64,000 nucleotides of DNA from Casuarina equisetifolia (Eukaryota; Streptophyta; Magnoliopsida; Fagales; Casuarinaceae): the NCBI GenBank assembly GCA_028551475.1, contig CM052355.1, positions 23,463,580 through 23,527,579 on the forward strand. The letters are read 5' to 3'. Of this stretch, positions 38,056 to 49,813 are shown in pieces (the stretch's first letter is position 1; every line of letters starts with the position of its first letter). The position numbers were made by a program, and so were the translations under genes. The notes below the pieces were generated by a model, which ran no database searches, was not told where the DNA came from, and was given only the letters and a program-made list of their open reading frames with translations.

Positions 38056-41000
38056 TAGGTGTTGGCCTATGTTAAAATCAAATTCTCCATATTCTTGCCA
38101 CGTCAGCTTCACCACCAAAGTTGCAACTACTAATTTTGTGTCAAATCTTCCAAGAATAGCATTTCACCACCAACTACAAAAGCACCAAAAATTGCAGTCA
38201 ATCATCCTCCAAGCCTAAATTGAAGAAACCCAAGGGGAAGTCCTTTTCAAATTTCAAAATTGTTCTCACACAATAAATTCAAAGCCATAATGTTTTTCCT
38301 AATATTTCCAAGCTTGGATGACTTTGAATTTATATTTTCAAAAACTTTCCTGAATTGTAATAGTTATTTTGTTATTTGATTTCTTAACTTAGAGATCTTA
38401 TTTGTCACTATGAGTAAGACCTATCTCTTTACATACTAATCATCCAATTCAAACTATCTTCTAATACTATCTATGTTGTCACTTAGCCAATTAGCTTGGT
38501 AGTGAGTTAGTGGGGATCTCAACTGTGAGGTTTGAGATTTAATACTATTTATTAAATTTTTATTTCTTTCTAAATCTTAACTGTGTATATGTATAATATC
38601 TCAATATGATTATATCAATACAAACAATAAATAAAATGAGTAAACTAAAAGAAATAGAGGGAGAGATTTATTACAACCCAACGAACTTACAATTACAACA
38701 ACTATGCACTTGTGACAACCGATCTATGCGACCAAACAATCAAAGTGCAATACACCCAATACAATGAGTTTTTTCTTTACAAGAAAAAAATCGAAGTCAC
38801 ATAAAATGGAATGTCAACACAAATAAACTTTAAGTTTAGTTTCCCTTCATACAAACTAGATACAAAATCATATATAATTTTGTTCACTATCTAGTTAGAG
38901 CATTCTACAAATATTTGAATATCTCCTCAAGAATTGCTCTCCAATCAGCTTTGGTAGCCAATATATTACGATAATCATAAATGCACAAACACCGCCATTT
39001 TTTTAGCTTGTGGTGTTCTCTATAGCAAACTATATGGTACTAAGACTAGATATTAAATATTCATGGCTTTATTCCCTAGCTGTTTCACATGAAATTCTCT
39101 AGCCAATCAACTTTATGAGTCTTTTATGTAAGAAAATTATGGTAGAAAACTCCCTATTTATTAAACCTTTTACATTGATTTCTCGATAATCAATATTTTA
39201 TATTTAAGATTCAGATTTATACGTTATTCTAGATCCAAGATTTTTATCCAATTAAAAAATAATGTGAAACTTAAATTTATATGTCATAAAAAATTAGAAA
39301 GATAAAAAAAAATGCACAGTTAAGGATTCATGAGTGCGATGGTCATAGTTGTTAAGGATATCTAGGGTAGGGTTGATTGCCCAACCATGGCTATGGCCAG
39401 ACTTATGATATGTTCCATTTCACTTGGTCACCCAATCGCTCCTAATCAACCCATTTCTATCCTAACCTGTGGAGTTGGCAGTTGTAACAATAGATTAGGA
39501 AGCATGAGTTAAAAGCAAAACTATGTGGTTGCCGACCATGCATTTTGGGGTTAAATTGTGCTGAGTCGCTTGTGATTAGATGACAAGTTATTGCCGTAGA
39601 GGTTCAAATCTGGCTGGTATCCACTTCTTATGTGATATATATATATATAAGGTACGTAACTATATTTTAATATTATTTTTTCTTCTTCTTCTTCTTCTTT
39701 CTGAAGAGTCAATGAAAAAAAAATCATATATTTGAAATGACTACACACTGATCAATGAAAATTACAAAATTAGAAGCTTAGTTTCTTTGATCAAAATACA
39801 AATAGAAACAAAATGATCGAGTCAAATTTCCATTTTTGTTACCTAAGTTGGTGTAACAACTTGGGGGTGCTTTATGTTGTATTATTTAGGATCTTATCTA
39901 TTTTTATATATTTTTACGAGAAAATAAAAGAATGTAAAAAAATATTTAGTATTTATTATTTATTATTTATTATTTGCTTTAAAGAACACGGTGGAGGAAA
40001 TATAATGAGGTCATAACATCTTTTTTTCTCTTTTAAGATTAAGTTGCTTTCTAATTCTCTTTCAAATAAATTCTCAATAAAGAATAAAGGCTCTTTTATG
40101 TTGTATTATTTAAGATGAGATAGATACCGAGAGACCAGTTCCCGAAAATAGAACCACAGTCTCAGTCTGGGTAGATAAATACGTCAATGGAAGAAAAAAA
40201 AAAAAGTCTCATGCCAGACATTAAATTCCACTTGTTCCTTGATAATTTCCTTTTTCTTAAAATTTTTATCTGTTGCTTTTGTATCAGGCGGAATGAAAAA
40301 GTATTAATGAAAAAATAGTTTTCGTGTCCAAATAAAAGCAGCACACAAGCCCTAAGCAGACGTGTGTCCCAACGGGTCAGGATTCGACACCCTTCCATCA
40401 TTCCTCTTTCCTGCGCGCCCCACCCCCCTCCCCTCCCCAAGCCAAGCCCTGGGGAAAAAGAAAAAAAAAAAAAAAAAAAGGGACAAACCAGATAGTCTTT
40501 TGAAGGCACGAAAGAGGTATGAAAGTAAAATTTATTAAAAAGAAGGAACGGGAAAACAGATTGTATTCGAGGGAGCCTTTTGAAGGTATGAGTGAAAGAT
40601 GTCTCCAAATGTACATGAACATATTCGTTGCTTAGACTTATTAAAGATCTCTTTTCTGCTTAGATTTTCAACTGAAACTTGTTTGTCCTATCCGTACAGA
40701 ACATACTAGTTTTCTAATATTCAAAAATCACTTTTGCTCTCAAATGTGAAAACGTTATACCAGAACATGGAGCATCCTAAAGAATGGCTCTCATTTTTCT
40801 TTAGGGTTGCTTCTCCATACAAGTGAAAGATCCTTTCCTTCCTTTTCAATCTTCTATAAATTCTGGGAATATTCTTCTTAAACACAGAATGATTCGCTTT
40901 ATATAAGACTACAATTTGCGCAAACATGAGTTCATGTATAAAGAAGAGATGGAGAATATGAGCAGCATTTGATGGAAGTATTCAAGTGGAGGAGAAAGCT

Positions 41001-42092
41001 GAACGCTAAACCGAAGGAAGGAGAATTATAGATTAATGACAGTATGTTGTATATAAAGATTAAATTTCATGGACCCTAATAAGGTTGAAGATGTGTTTAA
41101 TTGGGCAAAGCCAACTGCTTGGGGGAAAACTAAGAGTTTCTTCGATCTTATAGTTTTACCACAAATGTTTTGGACAATTTTCCAGCATTGTAGCTTTAAC
41201 CAAGCAACTAGTGTGTGTGAGTAAAAAGAAAAAAGAAAGCAACTAATACTGAAATATGTCAAGTTTAAAAATAAATGGGCTATGAAAAGAGTTTTCGGAA
41301 ATTGAAATAGTAATTGATTATTACCTTACTGTTGACAATTCTCGCATATTCATAAGAGTCTATAATCCGTAGTTCCTAAAGACGGATCTAGCAACGCACT
41401 TTTCCTTATGAATTGACAAAAGTGAATAGTTGTTTAATTTTTATTTTTTTCTTAATAGGTAAATTAGGTGGGAGATTTTGGTGTCTTGAACTTGAAACTT
41501 CTTTGATCTCAAAGCTGCCTTAGTTCAGACGGACCAATATTTCTTGGTTCTAAATTAATTATTACGTAGGAAAGATTAATGTAATGGTTAATGTATTTGC
41601 CCAAACATCTTGTGGTTTCTCATAGGATGTTGAATAATCAGCAATTTGGAGAGGTTTGAGATTGATTTTTTTTTCTTTTTTATTCTCAATCATATTTGTC
41701 TAAGTTTAGTTTGATTAAGGAGGACGAAGAATACGACACGTAACAGAAGAAATGGGCTTACTGTTGGAATATTACCTAACATATCAGCAATTTATGGTAA
41801 AGTATTATAAAGTTTCACAGCTATTGCAATTCCTTCACCCCCCAATAGAAGAGCGAGTGATCTGTCTCCACTTGTTTTAAAGCTGTCACGCGGAGTGAGT
41901 CTGCCCAGTGGAATCTATGAATTTTGTGTTTGACTATTAAGGTTGCCTCTGAACAAAGATTCCATTTGGTGATTATGATAGGTTGACGACAAACCTCATT
42001 CAAGATAAGTATCCAAATGAGTTCCTTTCTCGAAAGGTAGTCTGCTTTACGTTTCAAGGAGGACATAGAGATCGGATATAGTGCATATTTGT
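38056..42092. other. Intergenic DNA with short repeats, no gene supported
   Basis: AT-rich sequence without recognisable coding exons. Contents include an AT microsatellite near 39636-39649, a CTT run near 39680-39700, a 'tatttattat' run near 39950-39975, and a C-rich then A-rich tract at about 40400-40480 that mirrors the T/G tract at 32583-32730. The frame at 40162-40608 runs through this low-complexity tract and is not credible as a gene. Confidence 0.5.
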
Positions 42093-43627
42093 CATGATGT
42101 GGATGGGTCCAAGCCCAATCAACTTACAAGCCCAATCCGGCCTAATCCAATTAGTTAAAGATATGGATATTAGTTACAACATATATTTGACAAGTGTCCA
42201 AAGTATTTATCCCGAAGAAAACATCTTTGACAACATTTATTGCTAGATGTTATTTCAAAAGTCACATTTACTATCTTGAGTAATTCTCAAAACATCATCT
42301 TTAATGCTTTGTAAGCTCCAAAAGGTCTTATTGACTACATTTATGAGTGTCTTATTTTTTGTATGTCTTGGCTCTTTATAGAGTTATAAACTCATTTATA
42401 GACAAGTTTCTTGAGAATGAAAAGAGAGTTTTCTATCAATCCAACCTTTACTTTCTTTGTCTTATTTTCAAGTCTTACTTTATGCATCTTTTAAATTCAA
42501 ACTTTTATTTCTTGTCAATTAAATTCTTGCATGTTAAATTCTAACAGTTACATTTAGTAGCTTAATTTCTCTGCCAGTTATGTTTTCTACCCTTTTAAGA
42601 TTTCGAATTTTCCTCTCCCTACCTTGTTCTAGTTTCTTATCACCCGGGCTCACTCCTTTGTCCATCACGAATCATACCAAGTTCTCCACCCATTGACAAT
42701 GATTTATCCTTAAATCTTAACTGTGGCTTTGCTACTTAACTTCGGCGGCCTACCAAGATGTGTTGTTTCACAAATCATTAAGCCCATCTTGTGCTGTCCA
42801 AGTGTATGGTTGTAGCTTAGCCTGCAATATGACGCAAATCAAAAGCAGCTAGCATGGATTGTTTAAGTTGGCTTTTCTTTTTTAGCACTAGCTACACCCA
42901 TACTTTTTTGAAGGCCCATTGTCTTCGTTTGTCGCAATAATACTACCCCATGAATGAAATCATTGCTTCAGCTATCCACTACTTTTGTCCATTGGATGAA
43001 CCTGTTTGGTTCATTATTGATAGTATATTTTATTGCCTTATCCAATAGCATCTACAACTCTTGCAAATCTGGACTTCCTACATTTGTTTCATTCTCCAAT
43101 AATGAATCAAATTTTGTTGGATCCAACTCATGGAGGAAAACTTGGCTCATGCCAAGAAGGTTTTGGTGTCATTATTACCTAGCTAGAATCTTGCAATTTG
43201 TCTGTCATCATTGACACTCTGGCTTTCTCTTGTGGCACTTCTGAATTTAATATGCATAAAGTAAAAAGTTGAAAATAAGACAAGGAAAGTAAAGGCTAGA
43301 TTGATAAAAAGCTCTTTTTTCATCTCTAAGGTACTTGGTCTACAAATGAGTTTAAATCTTTATTTATAAAGAGTTAAGACACACAAAATTGAGACAACCA
43401 TAAATGCAGTTAATAAGACCTTTTGAAACCTACAAAGCATTAAAGATAGTGTTTTGGCTTTAGGAAATAATAACTAGCAATAAATGGTCTTAAAAGTGCT
43501 TTCTACAGGGTAACTACTTTGGACACTTGTCAAATATATGTCGGAACTAGCATCCATATCTCTAACTAGTTGGATTAGGCTAGATTAAGCTTGTAGGTTG
43601 ATTAGGCTTAGACCCATCCACATCATG
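42093..43627. repeat. Second large inverted repeat, arms about 400 bp
   Basis: The left arm 42093-42499 and right arm 43242-43627 are diverged reverse complements around a 742-bp centre. Outer ends share 'catgatgtggatgggtc' and its complement; inner ends share 'ctttatgcat' and its complement. Each arm carries 'ttgacaagtgtccaaagta', a 'tcttta' run and 'ttgtcttattttcaa', as in an LTR with TATA-like and downstream leader sequence. The centre has no intact frame. I infer either a foldback/long-TIR DNA element or two LTRs in opposite orientation; no transposase is seen. Confidence 0.75.
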
Positions 43628-44595
43628 TCATGTTCCATGAAAAGATCCATAATTCACTCATCATTCTAGGATTGCAAAAAGCTTAGGATTTGAAATAGTG
43701 TGCACATTAAGGGATAATTTATAATGTAAATGACAACTTAAAAGCGTTGATTATCAATCACGGTCTTCTAAATAGTATGTTTAATCAACATACCAATGAA
43801 AAACTAACTTTTCTTAAACCATGTGTCATATTCGTCATAATATATTCTTACTTCAATGTTTCACATAAAGAATATGTACTACATCTACCATATAGTTGTA
43901 AAATAGTAAAACATAAATGTAGCTTGTATATTGTTTAAGATAGACTTAGGAATTTGCTGAAAAATAGAAGAAATTGGAATAATTTTTTCAACCTTAAAGA
44001 AACTCAAGGAATGCCTTACGTGAACATGATAAATAAAGTTGAAAGTTGATGGTACAGTTGATGATTCGATTTGTACAATTGGCTACTATATATAGGCTAA
44101 AGATTTTTGTATACATAGCAATGAAATTAGTTACAGCATCTATGCAAGAACAGAAGGATTTCATGATTAATGGTGATGTTGGAATTTGTTAGAGACTAAT
44201 TGAGAAAGCCTTCAATTATTGCTCACAAAATTTTAATTTGGAATCAATTTTTTCCTTCTTTGGTCAATATTGATGGCGATCAATTTTTCTAAGCTTAGTC
44301 ATGTGCCTTATTTGAATTTGGAATCAATTCTTTCCTTTCGGGTGCTGGTCAAGAACAATGGAGGAGCTATGGTGAGACTAGCATGGTGAGTGTGAGGCTA
44401 ATGTGGTTGGTTCCTAGAAGTGTACTTAAGTTGTAATATCCGAGTAAGCTAATGGATTAGGAAGAACAGTAAGCCTGTTTTGAAAGTTTTAAAATGAGTG
44501 GTAGAAAGCCTTTTGGTAAAAATATCAACAAGTAGGCCAATAGAAAAAACAACCTAGTCAATCTTTCCTTTAGGTTAGTATAAAAGCAATATAAA
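43628..44595. other. AT-rich intergenic DNA
   Basis: No gene, RNA or clear repeat is supported. The last 250 bp may contain the degraded 5' end of the L1 copy that follows. Confidence 0.45.
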
Positions 44596-47500
44596 GTGTC
44601 TAGTCACTTGGATACAACGGGCCCAAGGAAACCCAAGATGACTAAAGAGTGTAAGGAAATGGAAGTCAAGAGGACAAAAGAGGCAAAGGATATATGGACA
44701 ATTGTTACTTGGAATCATCATCCTTTGAAGTACTTAAGGAGAGCGCTCACATCAAGTGGCATTATTGATGGGTATCAAGTTTTTAGAGAGATTAATAAAG
44801 ATAATAGTCCCATTACAAGTGCTACCCAATCTCGAGTCATTAATACAGCCTTAATCGAAAGAAAAAGTCAAGAGTAGTCCAATTTGGAAGGTGATGAGCC
44901 CTCACTACTTGCCTTATAGAGTAAAAAGGTTAAGGATTCTATTAAGGTGTTAAAAAAGGATGGCAAGGTTAACAAAGAAGATATAGGTGTGGAAGACGTA
45001 ACCAAGACAAAGAAGAAGCTTCCGTATAGTGACACCACTTCCAATATAGCCTAATGATTATTTCTTCATAAAATACAAGAGGGTTAAATAATCCTTCTAA
45101 ATAATATTAAATTTTTTCATATAAATGTTTTGTTATATCATAGTTGAAAATTTTAAAACTTAATTTTTTTTAAATGAATTTGTAATGTTGGAGTATACCT
45201 TTATCTCTTTATATATTTTTTTTTCTCATTCTTAGATAAATAACTTCACAAACTCATTAGAAAAAAAAAACTCAAGTATAAGGAAGTCAAATTACTTATT
45301 AGAAAGTACAAGTTGCATGGTTGCTTTGTTAAATAATAAAGTCAAGTCAATAAATAAAAATAAAGCTCAAGATGCTGTGTAGAGGGATTAGACCTATTGT
45401 TATAATAACTTGGCCAACAATTGTGGAAAAATATTGATAAAGTGTAATCTATTATGAATGGAAAAAAACATTTCACTCCTTTGTTTATGATTCTAATGAC
45501 CCAATTGAAAGGCAAGCATTTTGGAGAGATATTGAAATATAACCAAGTACTTATAGATACCACCTATGATGAATTAATGAAAATTTCAATGCCATTAACA
45601 TGTTTCTAGGAAAGAAGGGGAGGAACATAATGTTAGAACTCAAGGATAAAGGATATGGCCAAATGTTTGTGAGAGACCCACTTGAAAGATCTAACATACT
45701 TTAGACCAATATTCACAAGGATAAATAGGATAACTAAGAGACTAATAATAAGTAAGATAGATGATGTTATGGTTAATGATTGTTAAAAGCAAAGTTTCTT
45801 GGAAGCTTAGGCCTAATTCCCATGTCTTGAAACTTTAGGCCATGCACCAACAATAACCAAGACTAACTCATGAGTTCCTTGAACTAAAAAGCTTTTCAAG
45901 TACTTTGACATGTGGATTAGTTATCAAGACTTCTTTCTTTTGGTAGATGAAACATGGCATGAAACAAAGCAAAAAGATTCTTATATACCAAATAGCTTGC
46001 AAGCTAAAGGCATTGAAAACTAAGTTCTAGGAGTTTAATAGGCAAACATATCAATAATTTAAGCATGTAAATTCAAGAAACTAGGAATGCCGTAAGTGAA
46101 CTACAAGATAGTATCATGTATAAGGCATCAAAGGAAGCTATTATTATGAAAGATACTAGAATGGTAGAGAATCTCGTTAATCTCTTAAGGGCAAAAAAAA
46201 AAAGTATGCTAAAGCAACAACCATGGTCCAATGGTTATAACTAAGTGATCAATATTTTGGGTACTTTTTTCTAAAATCATTCAATTAAGAAGAAACAAGT
46301 CCAAGATACATTATGTTGCATTGCAAGATGGTACTATATTAGATGATTATGCCATTACTAAGAATACATTAGCCAAAAACTATAGGAACCTTCTTAGCTA
46401 CCAGATACCTTAGAAGCCTATTAGCAAGAAAATTTTTTAGAAAATCATAAACAAGAAAGTATAAGACCAATTCACAAACAACCTCATTTCTATTCCTACC
46501 TTACTAGAAACCAAGAATTTCGTATTCTTAATGAAGAGTGATAAACCACCTAGTCCAAATGGTTACAATGCTAGCTTATTCAAAGCTAACTTAGTGGGAG
46601 AAGATGTCTCAAAAGTCATTTAATTTTTCTTCACATCAAGACTTATGCATAAAGAAACCAATGCCACATATCTTAGATTAATCCTAAAAGCTCCAAATCC
46701 CATGTGGTATCCCATTATAAACTAATTTCAAATTGTAATATCATATACAAATGTGTGACAAAACTCCTAATCAACAAGTTAACAACCATCCTCCCAAGCA
46801 TCATCTCTAAGAGTCAATCTACTTGTGTGAAAAAGAGAAAGACAACAAACAATATTCTTTTGGCTTTGGAGCTTCTACATGGATTCTATAAGGAGAAAGA
46901 TAATCTAAATTTTACATTAAAAGTTAATACTATGAAGGCATATAACTCATTGAATTGGAACCTTTTACAAATGCTAATAAAAGTAATGGGCTTCCTAATA
47001 TGTTTTATTGGGGTGATGACTTATGCAAAGACAGCTATATTTCAATTAACATTAATGGAAAGCTTGTTGATTACTTTTTTGTTGGTAAAATGCTTAGATA
47101 GGGCGATCCATTCTCCCCATACTTGTATGTGATTGCTATGAAGGCATTATCAAGTTACTTGATAGACTCTAAAAGCATAAGATGTTTTTTATATCATTGG
47201 AGATGCTTAAAGGAAGGTAAAACACATCTTAAATTTGTTATAACCTATTTATGGATTTCAACCAAATCCAATGAAAAGTAAATCCCACATTTGTAACATC
47301 AATCAAGAGATTCAAAACTTCACCATAACATAGGAGTATCCCATTAGAGAATTACCTACAAAGTATCTAAGAGTTTCTTCATCATTAAGAAGATTGAAGA
47401 ATTAAGATTATAAATTTCTTATAAAGAATACCCTTACAAAAGTATAACACTGGACTAACAAGTTTTTATCATATGTAAGAAGATTTCATCTTATAAAGAA

Positions 47501-48672
47501 AATCTTATTTCTAATGCAAACACATTGGGCATCCCTTTTTATAGTTCCTAGTAAAATATTCAAGCAAGCAGACCAAGTGATGGAAAGATTTTGCTACTTT
47601 GTAACAAATATATGCAAATAAAGCTAAAGATAGACTAGGCATTCAAAAAATCAATGACCGGAATAGAATTGCACAAACAAAGCACATATGGAACTTTTTT
47701 CACCTCTAACTCTATATGGGCATCATGGGAGAACTTCTATCATGTCAAAGACAATGTTTTTGAAGTGTAAAAGATGGAGAATGACACTTGGACAAAAAAA
47801 AGATTCTTAAGATTAGGTCATTAATTGTAAACCATATGAAGCAAATTTTAGAAAATGGGAAATCAATCTCTCTTTAGGACGAGTATCGGCCACCTAAAGG
47901 ACCTATTACAGTAAAATTGAAAAGCAAGCCATCTTTCTTATGGAACCTAAAGATGCCACGATTTCAACGACAACAAGTAATTCATAGTGGAACTTGCGTA
48001 CCAATAGGTGGTGCTTAAGGCCTATGCTCCCACATAAAATCAACTCTATGCCAAAGCCGAACAACATGAGAGAATATAAGCTCATATAGATTGTAGTTGC
48101 AAATGGAAAGTTATTGATTAATTTAGCACAGAAAGTTCTCATTCTCCAATAATCGAAATTTAGTTGGCATAAAACTTTGTAGTTCAAGTATGATTGGCAA
48201 TCCAAAACTAACTCAGTTTCTTGAAAATAATAGAGATAAAAGTTGTTATTTGTTACTTCTACTAGATCTCAAGATCACATATTTTTGGAACATTTATACT
48301 CAACTATAGTTTAGCATGGCTTAAAACTTTACTTAATGTGACACTATCGTACCTATCATGGCAATGAAAGATTAGGTGGGTTCTTCATCATGTAGAAGAA
48401 AAGCTTTAATGCACATATTGTTAAATTTGTGTTTACATATTCTATTTATGCTATTTGGAAATAATAAGATTTTTAGAACTAATATAAATTCTAAATGTGC
48501 AACACTTGAAGGTTTATAAGAAATAGATTTTGTTGTGTTAAAAAAAAATCAAACAACTAAAAACTTATTTATTCTATATGCTTGGGGACTAGAGAAGACT
48601 ATTTTTGATAGGATTATGTCCCTAACCATTTTGTATTGATATATAAATTCTTTTAATTAGCAAAAAAAAAAA
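44596..48672 (+). mobile_element. Long L1-type LINE copy, defective, with A-rich 3' tail
   Basis: The plus strand carries an L1 in order. A first reading frame or linker (44596-44877) is followed by endonuclease-like sequence at about 45330-45800 and a linker related to that of the minus-strand L1 (about 45870-46400). Reverse transcriptase follows from about 46480 to 47200, with 'GYNASLFKANLVGEDVSK' near 46562. Diverged sequence then runs to a 3' end 'tttaattagcaaaaaaaaaa' at about 48653-48672, the usual A-rich LINE terminus. Many frame changes and stops make it inactive. At about 4 kb it is shorter than a full plant L1 (usually about 5-7 kb), so the 5' end is missing or eroded. The copy ends about 1.1 kb from the PSY stop codon. 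Confidence 0.78.
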
Positions 48673-49813
48673 TCGATTGGAATCACACTTCGTAGGATTA
48701 CCAAATATTGTTGTACCTGCTAAAAGAGGATTGTCATTGTAAATACGAGGAGCAACTATGAAGTTGATATACAAGCCATCCATTAAATTTATCAAATCCT
48801 AGATGTTAGCATGGGATTACCAATCAATGCCAATTCATTTGTTTGGCTTTGATCCTCACATTAAGAGCCTTTGTTTCTCAAGTAGTTGCTCGCACAACCC
48901 AAGATGATTTGATGGGTGAGAGAAATGTATGGTTCAGCATGGACGTGTGTATGTGGACGACAACAAGAAGGAGATTCAATATAGTATATACGAGGAAAAT
49001 GTAGGGTTTATAAGATACAAAGAAGTCCTACAAACATGGATATAGCATCAAGATTAAAGAGCCTGGAATTAGAGCATCGACAGTGAGGAAAAAGGAAATT
49101 AAAAAAAAAAAAAGAATAAATGGAGCTGGAATGCAAAGCATCGGCACCAAGGAAGGGAAGATAGCGTCCCATTCGCTTGTACTTTTCGAATAAATACCAT
49201 TCGCTTGCAATTCTGAATATCATTATCTTGGGAAGAACTGATCAACTCGGTTTTGTTTTGAAGGAAACTGAAAACCCGGGTGAAGTGTGGTCGAGTTAAC
49301 CTCCCTTGTCTGGAGCTCCTAGTTCTCTAGTGTGAGATTAAATCTTCACGGTAATGAGCTTAATATAAACAAAATTACAAGATTTTCGACAATGAGCGAC
49401 AGGAAATGCCGGATTTTGACACAATTTGGGACATACATATATCTAGGAATCACGATGCAACGCAAGATACTCAACACTAAAGTCAAAACTGTAGACCTAC
49501 GTTTCTGATTATTTCTCCCCATGTCTTGTCACAAGCTGTTTTGGGGACCTGTCAGTCAACTTCAGCTGAAATATTGCATTGAAATCTTTCCATTCCTTTA
49601 TCATTTTACTTCTTTTTTCTTTTTTTACGTAAAATCTTTTTTTAATGTACATTACTGAGGAGGATGGGCCTGCAGGAAACAACACCGCCCATGCCGCCAG
49701 ATATCTGGAGTTCAGCTGTCTGGAATTTTTACACCTTTTCACTTGGGGGCCTAAGACTATAACTTCCTCCAATAAGTTGACAGAATGTACGGACACGGCA
49801 AAAGGTACTGGAT
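48673..49813. other. Intergenic DNA and PSY 3' flank
   Basis: No independent gene is supported. The part nearest 49813 is the presumed 3' UTR of minus-strand PSY; I could not fix a polyadenylation signal. The A run at about 49099-49112 and surrounding short frames carry no recognisable domain. Confidence 0.45.

Noticed and set aside
40162-40622. A 148-codon minus-strand frame and an overlapping 74-codon frame
   Set aside because: Both pass through a homopolymer and C-rich tract that yields runs of Phe and Gly; no similarity to known protein.
42093-43627. A Mutator-like element with a gene inside
   Set aside because: The centre has no transposase or captured exon that I can recognise; only the inverted repeat is supported.
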